A stretch of DNA of 64,000 nucleotides. Origin: Anoplopoma fimbria (lineage: Eukaryota; Chordata; Actinopteri; Perciformes; Anoplopomatidae). The notes under the pieces were generated by a model. That model worked only from the letters and a program-made list of their open reading frames with translations. It made no database searches and was not told the origin of the DNA. Made by a program: the position numbers and the translations under genes. Shown here piece by piece: positions 1 through 12,469 of this stretch. Within the stretch, counting starts at the first letter, position 1, and every line of letters starts with the position of its first letter. The DNA lies in NCBI RefSeq assembly GCF_027596085.1, contig NC_072453.1, forward strand, positions 10,061,948 to 10,125,947. Reading direction: 5' to 3'.

Positions 1-371
1 CACATTGCAAGACAGTTAAACTTCTGGGATTAATAAGCAGTGACAAATAATCAATTTTATAATTTGATATCAGTGCTGGATAGAAAAAACATTGAGTAGT
101 GCAAATGCATATGAAGTTTTTTCAATTAAGCTCAGTAATGTTTAGAAATGTATTTATTGAAAGTATATGACTATTTGAATTTTTGGACTGATTATATATT
201 TAAAATTTTCATATTTGTATATATTTTCTATTTATTTATTAGGTATAAAAATGTTTCAGCAAAATTAATAAATAAATTCATGACAAACTCTAGACACATT
301 CTATCAATCAGTCTTTTTAAAAATCCTAATTTCTATTTTAAAACTGCCCAGATTCTCTTAAGTGACCTTAC
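1..371. other. AT-rich non-coding DNA at window edge
   Basis: I see no exon, RNA gene or recognisable repeat here. The 78-codon open frame at 148-384 is AT-driven, with Phe/Tyr/Ile-rich composition and no family resemblance, so I do not call it. If the candidate minus-strand exon at 372-530 is real, this stretch would be its downstream intron. Confidence 0.5.
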
Positions 372-530
372 CTGTGCTGTTTGAGGTGTTAAGCATGTCA
401 TAAGCCTTCTTGTGTCGCAGATAGAGATTTTGAGAAGCTGCCGCTCTTAAAAACAAGCCTGCGGGCAAAACCGTAACCACCTCCAGCCAATGAAACCAGT
501 TCTGTGTTTTCCTGACCTTGCCATACCCTC
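372..530 (-). CDS. Candidate internal coding exon, unknown protein
   Basis: On the minus strand a good acceptor (branch-like CTAAC, then CCCAG) precedes 159 nt. One frame is open throughout and ends at a strong donor (G|GTAAGG). The exon is a multiple of three with phase 1 at both ends. It encodes about 52 residues: a basic start (GYGKVRKTQ), a hydrophobic middle (WFHWLEVVTVLPAGLFLRAA), then a polar end with two possible N-glycosylation sequons (NTS, NST). I do not recognise the family. No partner exon was found upstream in the window, and downstream exons would lie beyond base 1. It could be a chance open frame. Confidence 0.3.
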
Positions 531-2045
531 CTGGGTTAGCAAGGGTTTAGCCACCAGGAGCACTGGAGGACTTGAAGATAAGTTTGTAGCAGCGTTTTAT
601 CTCTAAAACTGACTCTGCAGGGTGCTTATGAGAATTTGTGCTAGTTATGATCTGATTCTTATCTGAAAATTATGTTGCTGCCAGTCAGCAGATTTTTTTC
701 GATCATCATCGCTGCAACCATACTGCATATGTTCGTCACTGAAGCTACACATGGATTTTTGTACAGTAACTATAATTGGTATTTAGTTTGTAAGTACACA
801 AACACATTTTGGATATAGTGTACATTTGGCAACATTTTCTCTTTGACATATCCAAAATACCTCCTTATAAAAAGGGGTCAAACTTCTATGATCTGTACAG
901 AATATGCCCTCAGCATCGAGCTGAAGGTTCAACAGGGGGACAAATTGTGCAAAAACAATTCAAGGTGTGACTCCTGAAGGCACCAAAGCCAGTTCACAAC
1001 CTTTATTTTACCCCTCGTGAGGTTGTATGATTGTTTGTGGAGTTATCAAGACACATAAGGGTCATATGATCAAAGCAAAGGGGGGTTAACCATGACAAAT
1101 AACATTTTTGAGCATTTCTGTGTCTTATAATTCAAAGGAGATTTTCATATTTAAGTTAAGCTTTATTTTTGTAATTTGGAAGTCTCATTGAGATCACAAT
1201 ATATTTTCAGAAAACAGACCTGACATCAAATACACTAGGCCTAATTATTTTCATTGTAGATTAATCGATACATTTCTTTGGTCTATAAAATGGCAAAAAA
1301 TGCCAAGAGTGAAAAGGGACTTCTTCAAATGTCATGTTTAGTCAGACCAACAGCCCAAAACGCAATGATATTCAGTTTAAAATTAAATTAAAAAAAAGGG
1401 AAAATCTGAAAATAATTAAAAAATACTTGGTATTTCTGCTTGAAAGATGACTCAGTCGGTTATTAAATAGTTGCAAATCTAAAGTTAGGTACTCTAGACG
1501 AGTTTTGAAGGGGTATCTGTTGCTATGCAACTTGATCCTTAGTACTTAAAATACATTTCCTGTATCTATTAGATTTCCACTGAGAGCATAGATTGTAATA
1601 GAAACATTAGAGCTACGTACTCTGTGAAAAGCATACATTTTGTATTTTTACAGTTTAGAGGCTAAGGTTGTAAAAAGGAGGCAATAACTTGAAGAAGGCC
1701 TGTTTTGCAATAGTGCTGAGAGTAATTTATTGCATCTTTATTTAGTTAAGCATTGTTTGTGTTTTATATGTGCATTTAAAAATGGACTATCTACAGACAG
1801 GCATTGCAAACTAGCTTAAGTATTAAAAACTGTAGTGTAACAATGATGTATCATCTGCATAAAAATGGACGTTGCAATGTTGAGTTGGCAAATAAATATA
1901 ATTTACGGATAGCGTGAATAAAAGGGGGGCCCTAATATAGATCCTTGTTGGACACCTTTGTGAGTCAATTAAAGCAAAATATTATTAAACAAACTGTTCC
2001 TTTCATCTGTCCATCAACTATACCTGGCTATCCTTCAAAACTCAG

Positions 2046-2262
2046 CTGACAGTCGGCAAGAGGTGGGGTACAAGTTGGAGGGGTCGCCAGTCAAACACGA
2101 ACTGCCACATAGAGACGGGCAATCATTCAAGATCATTTATATCTATGGGCAATTTAGAGTCAAATTCAGGAAACAAACCCTGCATGTCTTTGGACTATGG
2201 GAGAAAACTCAAGTTTAAGTCCAGACCCTTCTTGCTGTGAGTGGACACTACTAACAACTGCT
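2046..2262 (+). repeat. Degenerate interspersed teleost repeat
   Basis: The stretch contains text typical of a very common fish dispersed repeat: a 'gtggggtacaagttgga' start, then 'gggcaatttagagtcaaatt', 'catgtctttggactatggga', and an end near 'actgctccatcgtgccacc'. It is a diverged copy with no intact coding potential. Assignment rests on my memory of the repeat's general appearance in fish genomes. A RepeatMasker run would name it. Confidence 0.5.
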
Positions 2263-3490
2263 CCATCGTGCCACCTTTTTTACAATCAACGGTTTCAAAA
2301 GCCTCGGACAGATCTACTAAGAGTGCAACCCAATGTTTCTTAATAATTGCACGACAGAATTCATGTAAAGGTGAAAGTATTCATAGCGTTCTTGTTCAAT
2401 GTTGGGGTGGTGAAAGTGTGGGTTTGAGTTTGCCCAAGTTCCTGATTAACCACGCTGCAGTATTACACACTGCAAACACCATTTCTGATGGCAGCAGAGA
2501 CGTTAACAATGTTGAGCATCAAACCACAGCGTTTTCCCTTGTCGTTGACACCAGACCATGAGAACTAAGCAGAATGAGTCGATGTGAATGGTTTTGGGTT
2601 ATGGGAACTGTTTGGCATGTTTACAGCTGCGCTGAGATGTTGACAACTCTGAATCCACAGTGTGGTATTGTTAAACTTCTGATTTCTACCCTGCTTGCTT
2701 GTTTGTATATGTGGTTATTTAAAATGATGTGAAACCGATGACCTACTATTCAACCTGTGAACACAACAATCAGTTTGTGAGGTGATTGGCTCTTTGGCAT
2801 GATGGTTACTTTTTTTTTCAAGTGGTTCACATCGCACTCATTTCAAGCTTCTCTTATTTCTCCCAAGTATTTAATTAATTGAAATTAAACAATTACTTAA
2901 ATGCATTCAATTTTGCAAAACAACTGTTTATCCAGTTACTTCCTGTGACCTCCAACAACGTATCAGACTATATTTAGTAAGATATATTATATTATATTAT
3001 ATAGTATATATTAGTAAGAAGAATATTTGCATTATAATAATCCATAATGTCTGCTGTTAAGGATGTCAGTAAGTCACTAATCAAAAGGCTCCTTGCAATG
3101 CTATGTAGTTGTACATGGTATTATTTTTTTGAAAGTTGTCCTAAATGGTTATTTATAAAGCATTCAAATATTGTATCAACCATTAACAAGGCTATCAGTT
3201 AGAACTAGTAATAAAGTTATTGGAAAGTGGCAACAACATTTGAATTAAATCAAAATAATGCTAAAAGTCCAGGCTCAATTAAAAAAAGTGAAGCTGGAGC
3301 TCATTTTATTCTAAATTTAAAAAATGACATAATTAGTGATGTTGATGACCAATTTTCCTAATGTTTAAAAGGATATTCAAACATATCTTAAATTCAGGAA
3401 TTTAATCTACAAGGTTTATCATTATCCCTAAAATAATAGCATGTATATGATAAGAGCCATTTGAAATTGTTAATCCGATGGTTTAATATT

Positions 3491-3547
<57 letters not shown>
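3491..3547. repeat. (TAG)n microsatellite
   Basis: Nineteen uninterrupted TAG units in AT-rich intergenic DNA. Confidence 0.97.
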
Positions 3548-4732
3548 CAAGTTGGTAAAGCCACATGGGATGCTGAGAATATTTTCACATAATTTTTGTT
3601 GTCGGTCAACTATTCAACCTATCTAATCTCTAACTGACAGGCATCCATATTAAAATATATGTTGTCAGTTTTAATAAACCTGTACAGAGTTCAGCTCCAA
3701 CTACAGTGTTTGAAGCATTTAATTCTGACCGGATTATTCATTTACTAAACTATCAGACCTCTTGAACTGTGTCCATATTCCAAAACAAACTACATGTTTC
3801 TATTTCCTCAGGTTTATGATTAGTTACTGCAGTATTTGTCTGCGTTTGTTTTTACTTCTAGCTTTTTTTCTCTTCCCTTTGTTGCCATTTGTCTAGTAAA
3901 TAATATCATACCTTTGCTGTTTGACCAATAGTCTTTTTTATTGGAAAGCAACTCCAAAAAGATGTATTGGCTGAACTGTGTTTTTGTGTTTTTTTTATTT
4001 ACCACTTTGATATTCAGTAAACTGCACAAGTGAAACGATCATGTGTGAGGCTTGTTGTAAATATTTTCAAATCGGTTTAAATAAAGTTGAATAGTAAACT
4101 ATGTCTCGCATATTACAGATCCAAAAACAGTGTACGTTGTTGGACATCCTTGATGAAAAAAGTTAATTAGATTCATTTCTATTCAGTTCTGAACATTTCT
4201 GACATTATTATTAATTCTTTTCTTTTTTTTATTATTATGCATTTGAAAAAAAATAAAAATCAGGATCAGCTTTTTTTTTACTTGCGCATGCCTCAGTGCA
4301 CTACCATCATTAAGTTTGGTATAATAAAAAAAAAGGACAGAGAGGTTTTAAAATCTGCAAGCTTTATTAGAAAGCAACTTTACAGCAAATTAAATTCCTG
4401 TCATCTGATTCTGAACCGAGAGCAGCAGAAGGTGTGAAGAGAGAGGGGCGTACTGGGTTTCAGGTTAAGATGATGAGAAATAAAAATGGGTTTCAGATCA
4501 AGTAGAGTGGGCGACAACATTATTTAAAGCAAAATGAAGAGTAGGAATGAAGAGCTGCTCATTTTAACCACTGGAGGGCGAATTGAAACCAGCTTTGGGG
4601 GTCATTTCAGCACAACTCAAACATGGACAGAACAACCAAAATTGTTGTGTGCTTGAGCTTTTGAGCACTGAATAATTCATTTACAATTTATAAAGTGTTG
4701 AGGTGTGTACCTATGTTGAATACACTTCCTGT

Positions 4733-4791
4733 AAGTCGCTTTGGATAAAAGCGTCTGCTAAATGACTGTAATATAATGTAATGTAATGTGT
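4733..4791 (+). repeat. LINE/SINE-type 3' tail
   Basis: The words 'gtcgctttggataaaagcg' and 'tctgctaaatgactgtaat' followed by ATGTA-type short repeats form a tail I associate with fish SINE/L2-type elements. Only the 3' tail is clear. The body upstream (about 4665-4730) is too diverged to delimit. Confidence 0.55.
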
Positions 4792-6173
4792 GGAGCCGCT
4801 CTTTATTTTAACCGTTTGTGGGCTGAGCTGTTGTATGTTACGCAGCGACCCTGAGACGGCCGAGCTGCAGGCAGTGGTCCTGTTTTAGAGAAGTACTCTG
4901 AGGAAGTTTCTTTAAATATCTGTACTGGTTATAAGTATGGTTTGAAATGCAATTATACGACCAGAATGACGCCAAAAACGCACTTTTTTTTTTACCTTAA
5001 TTTGGGAATTTCAGCCCCTTTTCCCCATTTAATAAAAGAAAAAGTTCTCAAATGTTAAATGTTGTACAAACACAAGTAACTGTACGCAAACTTTGCCTAA
5101 AAAATTGTATGATAATTGGCAGGAAATTGATGGTATCTGGAACTAGTTGGAACCATCAGATTTAAGAATAACTTAACAAGATAATGAATTTGTCCAGATA
5201 TTTATAGTTTGTTGTGCTTTGGACACATTTCAGTTAGTATCACTAAAGTATTGCCTAACACCCTGCCCTAGTTATCAGACATTACCACTTCTACAGAACA
5301 GTGCTGTGATAAGTTCTAGTTTATATTTCAGTCACAATGTCCCTTTTATTGACGTTTCAAATGCTTACAACGTATTTCAGGAAAGTTTCTTTCTCAGTAT
5401 GACACACACACATTTGCATTCTGAATAAGTTTATCTGATGTGTCGACATTTTACAAGGAATGTGATGCGTTAAGTTGTTGTGTTAGTTTGTCATGAGTCA
5501 TTCTGTTCATCATCGCTCCTGCTGTGTTTATCCAACATGCCCAGAGGAGGAAATGTGTTTTTAAAGGTGATAAGTGATTAAAAAGAAATCTTGTGGAAGT
5601 TTGTCGTCTTACACAGCTAATATATGATATAATACTAATAAAGCATACTATATTAAAGGAAAACCTTCAAACTTCGAACTGTGTTTGTCCTGATTTCTTA
5701 AACATAAAATTGCAAATGACACAATAAACAAACAATTTACAATCATGGGATTTCAAGGTCAAGAATTCTTTGTCACTCTTGTATTTTAGTTCCACAATCT
5801 ACAAAAACGGCAATCAGCCTTGCAGACGGCATCATGACATTATTGGGTTGCTACACATCCTTTACGTTGCTTTTCTGAATTCCAAAAATGTCTGAAGCCA
5901 TTACAAGAAGCTCTGACATCCGGCACATAAAAAAAAAAAAACCCCACAAAGAACAGGAAGTTGTTGCGTTTTTTTGTTCTGTATTTAAACCTAAAATGAA
6001 CAGAAAAAACATGGGTTTTTGCACATAATACAGGAAACTTGTTGGACATTTTGTGCCTGTATCATTATTGCGGACATACACACACATACGAACATGCCAA
6101 AGCTGATTGTGAGCCAGCTTATTGTTTGTGTGTTTTGGGAGGTTTGCCTATCTGACATGCTTCCTGATTCCAG

Positions 6174-6323
6174 CCCATCTCTGTCCTGGCAGCCGCCTTT
6201 CCTGCTGCTAAATGGATGAGGAAATCCCTTAAGAGGGTTTTCGGTGACTATCTGAGCAAGAGCAGGAAGCCGGGCCGTGCTGCCTCCCTTTACTCACAAT
6301 ACCGCCAACGTCAGATGAGTCCT
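6174..6323 (+). CDS. Candidate terminal exon, basic C-terminus
   Basis: A pyrimidine-rich acceptor (cctgattccag) opens a frame of 49 codons ending at TGA (6321-6323). The GC content is higher than the surroundings. The peptide has a short hydrophobic start, then a strongly basic region (KWMRKSLKRVFGDYLSKSRK) and an Arg/Gln-rich end. An ATG lies inside it at 6213. The KW followed by a basic helix recalls chemokine C-termini, but the expected cysteine is absent and I found no cysteine-bearing upstream exon. Treat as an orphan candidate or a chance open frame. Confidence 0.25.
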
Positions 6324-6869
6324 TGAGGGTTAGGGTTAGGATCATACCACCGTAGTGTTTTCATGCGTTTATGGCAGTAGAACCACAGGAGTAAGCGAAG
6401 ACAAACCAGCACTTCCCCGTATTTACCACTAACAGATTGAATCATCTGTAACTGGTCTATTTAACTTTATACAAACATGACTGAGCAAAGGAACCAAATG
6501 ATAAGGCTTGTTTTATTTTGTATTTTTTCTTACTGTCAACAAATTACAGCCCCAATACTTTGGCTTCTACTTTGGCTCTCAGCCCCCGAAACCACTGGTT
6601 CTCACTACAGTAAAGACCCATCACAATTATATAGTTTCATTTCCTTTGGAAAAAGGCTCAGTTCATCCTAAAACAGCTGGTCACTGTTTTTTTTTTTTTT
6701 TCGCAGAATATTAACACACATTTGGTGCCCTGGTGATTATTATGTGTTTTTAATAGTTTTAGCTTTAACAACGGAGCTCAATGACAGAGAGGAATAAGAA
6801 AAAGTAAAAACATACTGTTAAAGGGTTAAAGCTGTAAGACGAAAACACGGACAACTCCCAGACCGGAAA

Positions 6870-7190
6870 ACGCCGTGGTAGAGACCTGTCAATCAGTGTG
6901 TAGCCCTGCCCTACAGCATACCCTGCTTTATGGTCTATTTGACTCTAAATGGACCATAATTTACTAAATGAACATCATGCTGTATTGAAGAAGACTTGAA
7001 ACTAGAGATTGAGACCATAAACTCATGTTTACAATGTTTACTGAGGGAATAAATCAAGAGAGAAGTAGAGTCATTTTCTCATAGACTTCTATACAACCAG
7101 AGGAGTCGCCCCCTGATGGACATTAGAGAGAATGCAGGTTAAAGACACAGGTTCACTTTTTACTTCACTTTTTAAGAACCGGAGTTTGCT
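6870..7190 (+). repeat. Interspersed 490-bp family, copy 1 (partial)
   Basis: Shares long near-identical text with five other places in the window, including 'gaagacttgaaactagagat', 'cataaactcatgtttacaat' and 'ggagtcgccccctgatggac'. The first roughly 140 bp of the longest copy (53386-53880) are missing. No coding potential. Confidence 0.85.
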
Positions 7191-7857
7191 AAATCTTTAA
7201 AGCAGCAATAATCAATATTTTTATAATAACGCCTCGAAAGATGACTTGTGAAAGGTTTCACTTGTGGTAACAATTCCACAACTTGGGCCTTGACACAGAA
7301 AAAGAAGAGTCACGGTAAAAGGTACCTGCATGTAAATCATTTTAAACTGTAGTAATTTGTGATTATAAGTCTTCCAACTAATAGTCCCATCTTATTAATG
7401 GTGTGTATAATTGTATTCAGTCCTCAAAATTAGTGCACAATGCATTTGATCATTAGACCTAATTTAAAAAAGGTGTAAAAAGGTATTGAAAAAAACAGGA
7501 GACAAAAAGAAGCTAAAAACAATAAAATGATCAAATCCAAAAAATTGTGATACAAAATAGGATAATTCAGTAATAAAATAAGTTGATAGTGGTGAAAACT
7601 AGTTTAAGATATAGTGGAGGTTATGGTTTGTATTTATTAATCCCATCATCCCTCCACAAGGCACCTTTAACTCAGTAATAGATTGTTATCTCCCCTTCTT
7701 CCACTCCTCTTCCTCTTCTATCATTCAGTCTGTTATCAGTCATATTCAGCATCACCACACATGCACAAACACAACAAACACAGCCAGCAGTGCTGAGATA
7801 AAGAGGGTTGGGCTTGTTCCTTAAATCCACTCAGCTCTCAGACCATCAGCCTTATTA

Positions 7858-10262
7858 ATGGCACCTCGGGTCACCGACTGGCCTCAAAGGTTACTACCGA
7901 TGCCCTCGCCGCTCTGCACCATGATCCTGTACCTGCTCTTCCTCGTCCTCATCCTCGGTATGTATCCGACTTCACAAAAGCACGTGGGTTTTTAGCTCGA
8001 TTCTGTTTTACTCTCTAAGCATTTCCTGTTTTTTGGTGTCCATTGTTTTCATGTGTGTGAGATTGATGAAGGAAAAAGTTGTGGGGGAGCATTTTAGCTT
8101 TAGCAGCAGCAAAGAAAAGGTTGGTGTGAGAGTATTTTTTTAAATATGTGCTGGAATTGTTCTTGTGTTGTTGAATTGTGTCCACAGGTAATGTGAGTTC
8201 ACAGACAGCCAACATGACAGAGGAAGAGTTGATCAAAGTTGAGGGGAACCAAACATTCAGAGAGTCCATCACCAACAACAGTAAGACCTTGTTTTTCATT
8301 TGTTGTGCATGATTAATCTTTATTAATTGTTTGGTTTAGAGTTCAACATGTTCAATGAAAGTGACTTCGATTTAAACAATCCAAAATCAGTGAATTGACT
8401 TTAACAATTCATCATTTACTAGAATTGTCCGACAATCGATCAATATACTAATAAATTTGTCAGACTATTCGTTTACTAAATCATGTATGAAAAATAAAAG
8501 CAGGAAATCCGGATAATTAGCAAACTGAAACAAAAGAAAATGTGGCATTGAGGCTTGAAAAATATATTTTTATTAACTTTCTGTCTACTTGTTTTAGCTT
8601 TAGAGTGATTCACTAAAATAATTGCAATTCCCATTATAATCCTGATAATCATTCAAATATGTTTAAAACTCTTAAAATGGTACTAAAACATACTGGAAAT
8701 CCCTTAATCTTACATTTAGTTAAGAGAAAAATATTTTTATTGCATTTCAGATAGGACAACGGATGTTTTTTATTGCAATCTGCGATATAATCCTATATTG
8801 TTGCATCCCCAAAAAGGATGAAGTCGTCATGTGGATTTGACATAGTTTAATCCCCAAACGTGGAGAATATTGCTCAAATAAACGTCTCTTTGCCTGCAGC
8901 TACAATAAAACCAGGCAACCTGACATCCAATTTGTACAAAGACAAGACGAGTCTAATTGAGGATGAACTGCAAAACAACAACATTACACTTGTTGAGGAT
9001 AATGGTGAGTGCTTTTACTTGTTCAGCATGAGGAGAAGAAACTCAACTTCCTTATCAGGAAATAAATTTCCTGTAAGAAACTGTTTACTTGGTGATAAGG
9101 TATCAGGCACCTAGTTTCATTTTTAGGTAAAAGCCAAGATAAAGAAAAATGCACTACTGACATCCTGTCGCTGAATAAAGAAGCATGAAACATATAACAC
9201 ATATAACACATATATCTGTCATTATACACAGTAAAGCACACAGAATAATGTACTTTTTAAATAAAACAGTGGGTGTTGTTTGATATGTGTGTCTTTTTCT
9301 TTCACATGACTTTGCAGAGCATTTTCAGGACAAGGAAAATCAGTTCCAAGGCAAGCATTGCAATGAACACTTGCTGGTAATGTCCATTCACAGCATTTGT
9401 GGTGACGATTTTCACAAAGAAATGATGTCAATTAGCACGGAAAACTGGTGTGTGCTGGAAAATATCATCAGGTAAGATTTCATAAGGTTATCTCTGTTTT
9501 TTTAAAAGGCCCACTTTATTTATACTAAAATACTTAAATTTATACTATTTTATTTCTAATTTCAAACTGTATATTTTTGGTTTCGTTGCCTCAGTTTCAA
9601 AACTATCCCTCCAAACTTAGCCCAAAAACAAAATGCAAAATGCACTGCAGGGACAGATGGAATATTATATATGTTCTTTGGGGTGCAATATTATAAATAA
9701 ATCATTGGTTTCTCTGATGTAGTTCAAGTCATCTAGAAATAAAGTATAAATTAGATGAATGTGTCATTTTGTGCTGTATTGAAGAAGACTTGAAACTAGA
9801 GATTGAGACCATAAACTCATGTTTACAATGTTTACTGAGGGAATAAATCAAGAGAGAAGTAGAGTCATTTTCTCATAGACTTCTATACAACCAGACGAGT
9901 CGCCCCCTGATGGACAGTAGAGAGAATGGAGCTTTAAGACATGAAGCATTGGCTTCACTTTTCAGAACCAGAGGTTGCCGCCTGATTAACATGCTGGTTT
10001 CTCGATCTATTCCAGACCATACGACAAAATGGCGGTCTGTCTGGAAATACTGTCTGTATTGGTTCACTGTTATTACCCAAACCCCAACACCCAGGACTTC
10101 TTCCTCTCCATCCACTCAAACTACTTCCACAACTGCTCTAAGGAGGAGCCTTCATTTGTAGACGCACCTCAGGAGGTGGTGATCGCCCTCACTCTCATCC
10201 CTGTGAGCATCATCCCCGTACTGGTTTATCTGGTGATTTGGAAAAGTAGTGTCCAAGAGTGA
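7858..10262 (+). CDS. ramp2: Receptor activity-modifying protein 2 (RAMP2)
   Basis: RAMPs are single-pass membrane chaperones that bind class B GPCRs such as the calcitonin receptor-like receptor. They carry them to the surface and set ligand choice; with RAMP2 the receptor prefers adrenomedullin. Exons: 7858-7957, 8188-8280, 8900-9004, 9318-9471, 10016-10262, all phases matching. Three in-frame ATGs (7858, 7900, 7921) precede a leucine-rich signal peptide. From 7921 the protein is 211 residues. A long Asn-rich, glycosylatable N-terminal segment (three exons) leads into the RAMP domain with six cysteines, then a transmembrane helix and the short tail KSSVQE. The end (NCS..P.F.D.P, proline-containing helix, W.S) fits RAMP2 better than RAMP1/3. 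Mammalian RAMP2 has four cysteines, so six here looks like the fuller set. The start codon is uncertain. Confidence 0.87.
9771..9988 (+). repeat. Interspersed 490-bp family, copy 2, in ramp2 intron 4
   Basis: The 3' part of the repeat family, in the same orientation as ramp2. It ends about 27 bases before the start of the last coding exon (10016). The branch point and pyrimidine tract therefore lie in a very short spacer after the repeat. Confidence 0.85.
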
Positions 10263-10554
10263 GTCGTGTTAGACTCTCGTGCTATACGTTAAACTTAAAC
10301 ATAATCTGTACATATTGTTTTATCCCGTCTGGTGGGAAATTAAAAGTTGAAAAAGAAGTTATGAAGCAACCTTAAATCTCAATAAGAAATGAAAAAGTTT
10401 TTTACTTTTTATATGTTTTTTTATGTGTATCACTGACACTTAGTATGTTTTGAATGAGCAGTGTGTGGAATTTAGTGGCATCTAGTGGCGAGGTTGCAGA
10501 TTGCATACAGCTGAAAATGCCATACACTGGCCCTTTAAATATGAATTTAGGAGT

Positions 10555-10690
10555 CAGTAGTGAGTCAGCCTAGCTTAGCACAAAGAACAGGGGGAGACCT
10601 CTAGTCTGGCTCTATTGTATAAGTAACAAAGTCAGCTTGTCAGCACTTCTAAATGAACTATTTATGCATGAAACCTTGTGTGTTTCACCT
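10555..10690 (+). repeat. 'TTAGCTTAGCAYAAAGA' dispersed repeat
   Basis: Text around 'cctagcttagcacaaagaac' followed by 'agtctggctctattgtataa' matches a repeat seen again near 28140-28350, 50400-50490 and, inverted, 51400-51450. Non-coding, diverged. Confidence 0.55.
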
Positions 10691-10979
10691 TTAATCTGAA
10701 ACACTGTGAAACTCATAGACACAGTATATTTAAATATTTTTAGTAGAAACAGGAAGAAATACACCAGTGTCCTGATACTTTTTGACTACAATGTATTATA
10801 CCCTACATTTTAACAAATTTGTGTAAATATTTTTTAAAAACATCTTTTAAATTCGTACTTGTAACTTTTTACTCACTTTTCTTATAATTAATGCATGTGT
10901 TTTTTTTAAGATAAAACAGTCTTTTCTATGTAGGTTATGTTTTGTCCCTTTTTTCAAGAATCAGTATGTATATTCACGG

Positions 10980-11240
10980 ATAAATTATGAGACGATGGGC
11001 CCCTGGATACAGACATGCAAAAGACCCCACCAATCCTCTAACATAGGAACAAGGCACACATATTTCATAGATGTTTAGCTTTTTTTTTTTGCCTCTTTGT
11101 GATTATTTTGTCATTTTTCATCATTGATGGGAGTCTCTTTGTGTCTTTTTTTGCAGCTGTTTTGTCTCTATTTGTGGTCATTTTGTTTCTCTTCGTAATT
11201 GATTTGTGTATCTGTTTCTAACAGTTGCATTTGTTTGTTT
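10980..11240 (+). repeat. 21-bp degenerate repeat block 1 with leader
   Basis: Begins with a leader containing 'atgggcccctggatacagac', then degenerate units of the type TTTGTGGTCATTTTGTNTCTC. The same leader and array combination occurs at 52010-52495. Confidence 0.7.
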
Positions 11241-11867
11241 CTAGCAATTGCAGTGCATTTTCTTTATATATACATTGTTATTTTTGATATTTCTCCTTTT
11301 TTGGTGAGTTCACTTCATAAGACCTTTTGTTTTTTTAACCAGCACAATTCTTTTTAGGGCTATAATGGCTTACCTTATGTTTTTATATTTTATTCTTTGT
11401 TCAAATAATTAAACTAAACCGAACCAAATGCATGGAATGCTGCAAGAAGCTGAACACATGGTGAGCTAAAAGTGCATACACATATTTTAGACACACGTAT
11501 TTGTGTGTGTGCGATCTTTGGGAGGACAAACGTGAGTTTCAGACTCGTGAGCGTGAGGACATCTGTTTTCAAAATGAAAGCATTTAGTCAGGGCTCACTT
11601 CTTCAAAGGGCTGTTTTTGGGGGGTTAGCGTTACTGTGTGGTTTAGATCATAGCTTAGATAACACATGATGTCAATGAGAGTCCTCACAAGTATAGAAGC
11701 GTTGGCTAATCTACTGTGATAGACGCTCTGTGATGTTGATGGTTCCTGATAGGTTGTAAGAGATGCAGAAGATTAGAAGCCGGAGGAATCATTAGCACAG
11801 AGTCTCACTGTAACCGTCTCCGTTTGTCCTCTGTATGCACTGGAATGAGGCGTGAAGGACCCCCCCC

Positions 11868-11999
<132 letters not shown>

Positions 12000-12237
12000 A
12001 AGGTTCAACCAGGTCAACTCATAGTAAAATTTCCTTCTTCACACACCACCCAATGCCACGGTCGGCCCTCCAGTTTCTGTTCAACATAACCTGGTTCTGT
12101 GTGAAACTTTATTGTGAGCACAGTGAGGTCCATTTATTAAATACTCTATTGAATGATTCCGGCTTTTCTTGGCTCGCTGTCGGGGGCATATTTTCTGTAA
12201 CCAGTGTAGCTTGAAAGCTATATTTTCATGCAATATA

Positions 12238-12469
12238 CAGTACCAGTCAAAAGTTTGGACACACCTTCTCATTCAATGGTTTTTCTTTATTTTTCTTTTT
12301 TTTTTTTCTCCATTGTAGATTGATATTGAAGACATCCAAACTATGAAGGAACACATGTGGAATTATGTGGTAAACAAACAAATGCTCAACAAACCAGAAT
12401 ATGTTTTATATTTTAGATTCTTCAAAGTAGTTGAATGAGAAGGTGTGTCCAAACTTTTCACTGGTACTG
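12238..12469. mobile_element. Tc1/mariner-type MITE with TA target duplication
   Basis: A 232-bp element with inverted ends. The left end starts CAGTACCAGTCAAAAGTTTG and the right end is close to its reverse complement. The left end continues into 'gacacaccttctcattcaa', mirrored on the right. It is flanked by TA on both sides (12236-12237 and 12470-12471), as Tc1/mariner elements require. No transposase, so non-autonomous. Confidence 0.9.

Larger units (their letters stand above)
531..6173. other. Long AT-rich intergenic region with old repeats
   Basis: No convincing gene. It holds a TAG microsatellite, a degenerate interspersed repeat near 2.05-2.26 kb and a short LINE/SINE-type tail near 4.73 kb. 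The longest open frame (2241-2561, 106 codons) overlaps the old repeat and resembles no known protein, so it is not called. Confidence 0.5.

Noticed and set aside
2241..2561. 106-codon open frame
   Set aside because: Overlaps an old dispersed repeat, with no upstream exon, no domain and no splice logic.
6330..6345. TTAGGG-like double motif (interstitial telomere)
   Set aside because: Only two units; expected by chance.
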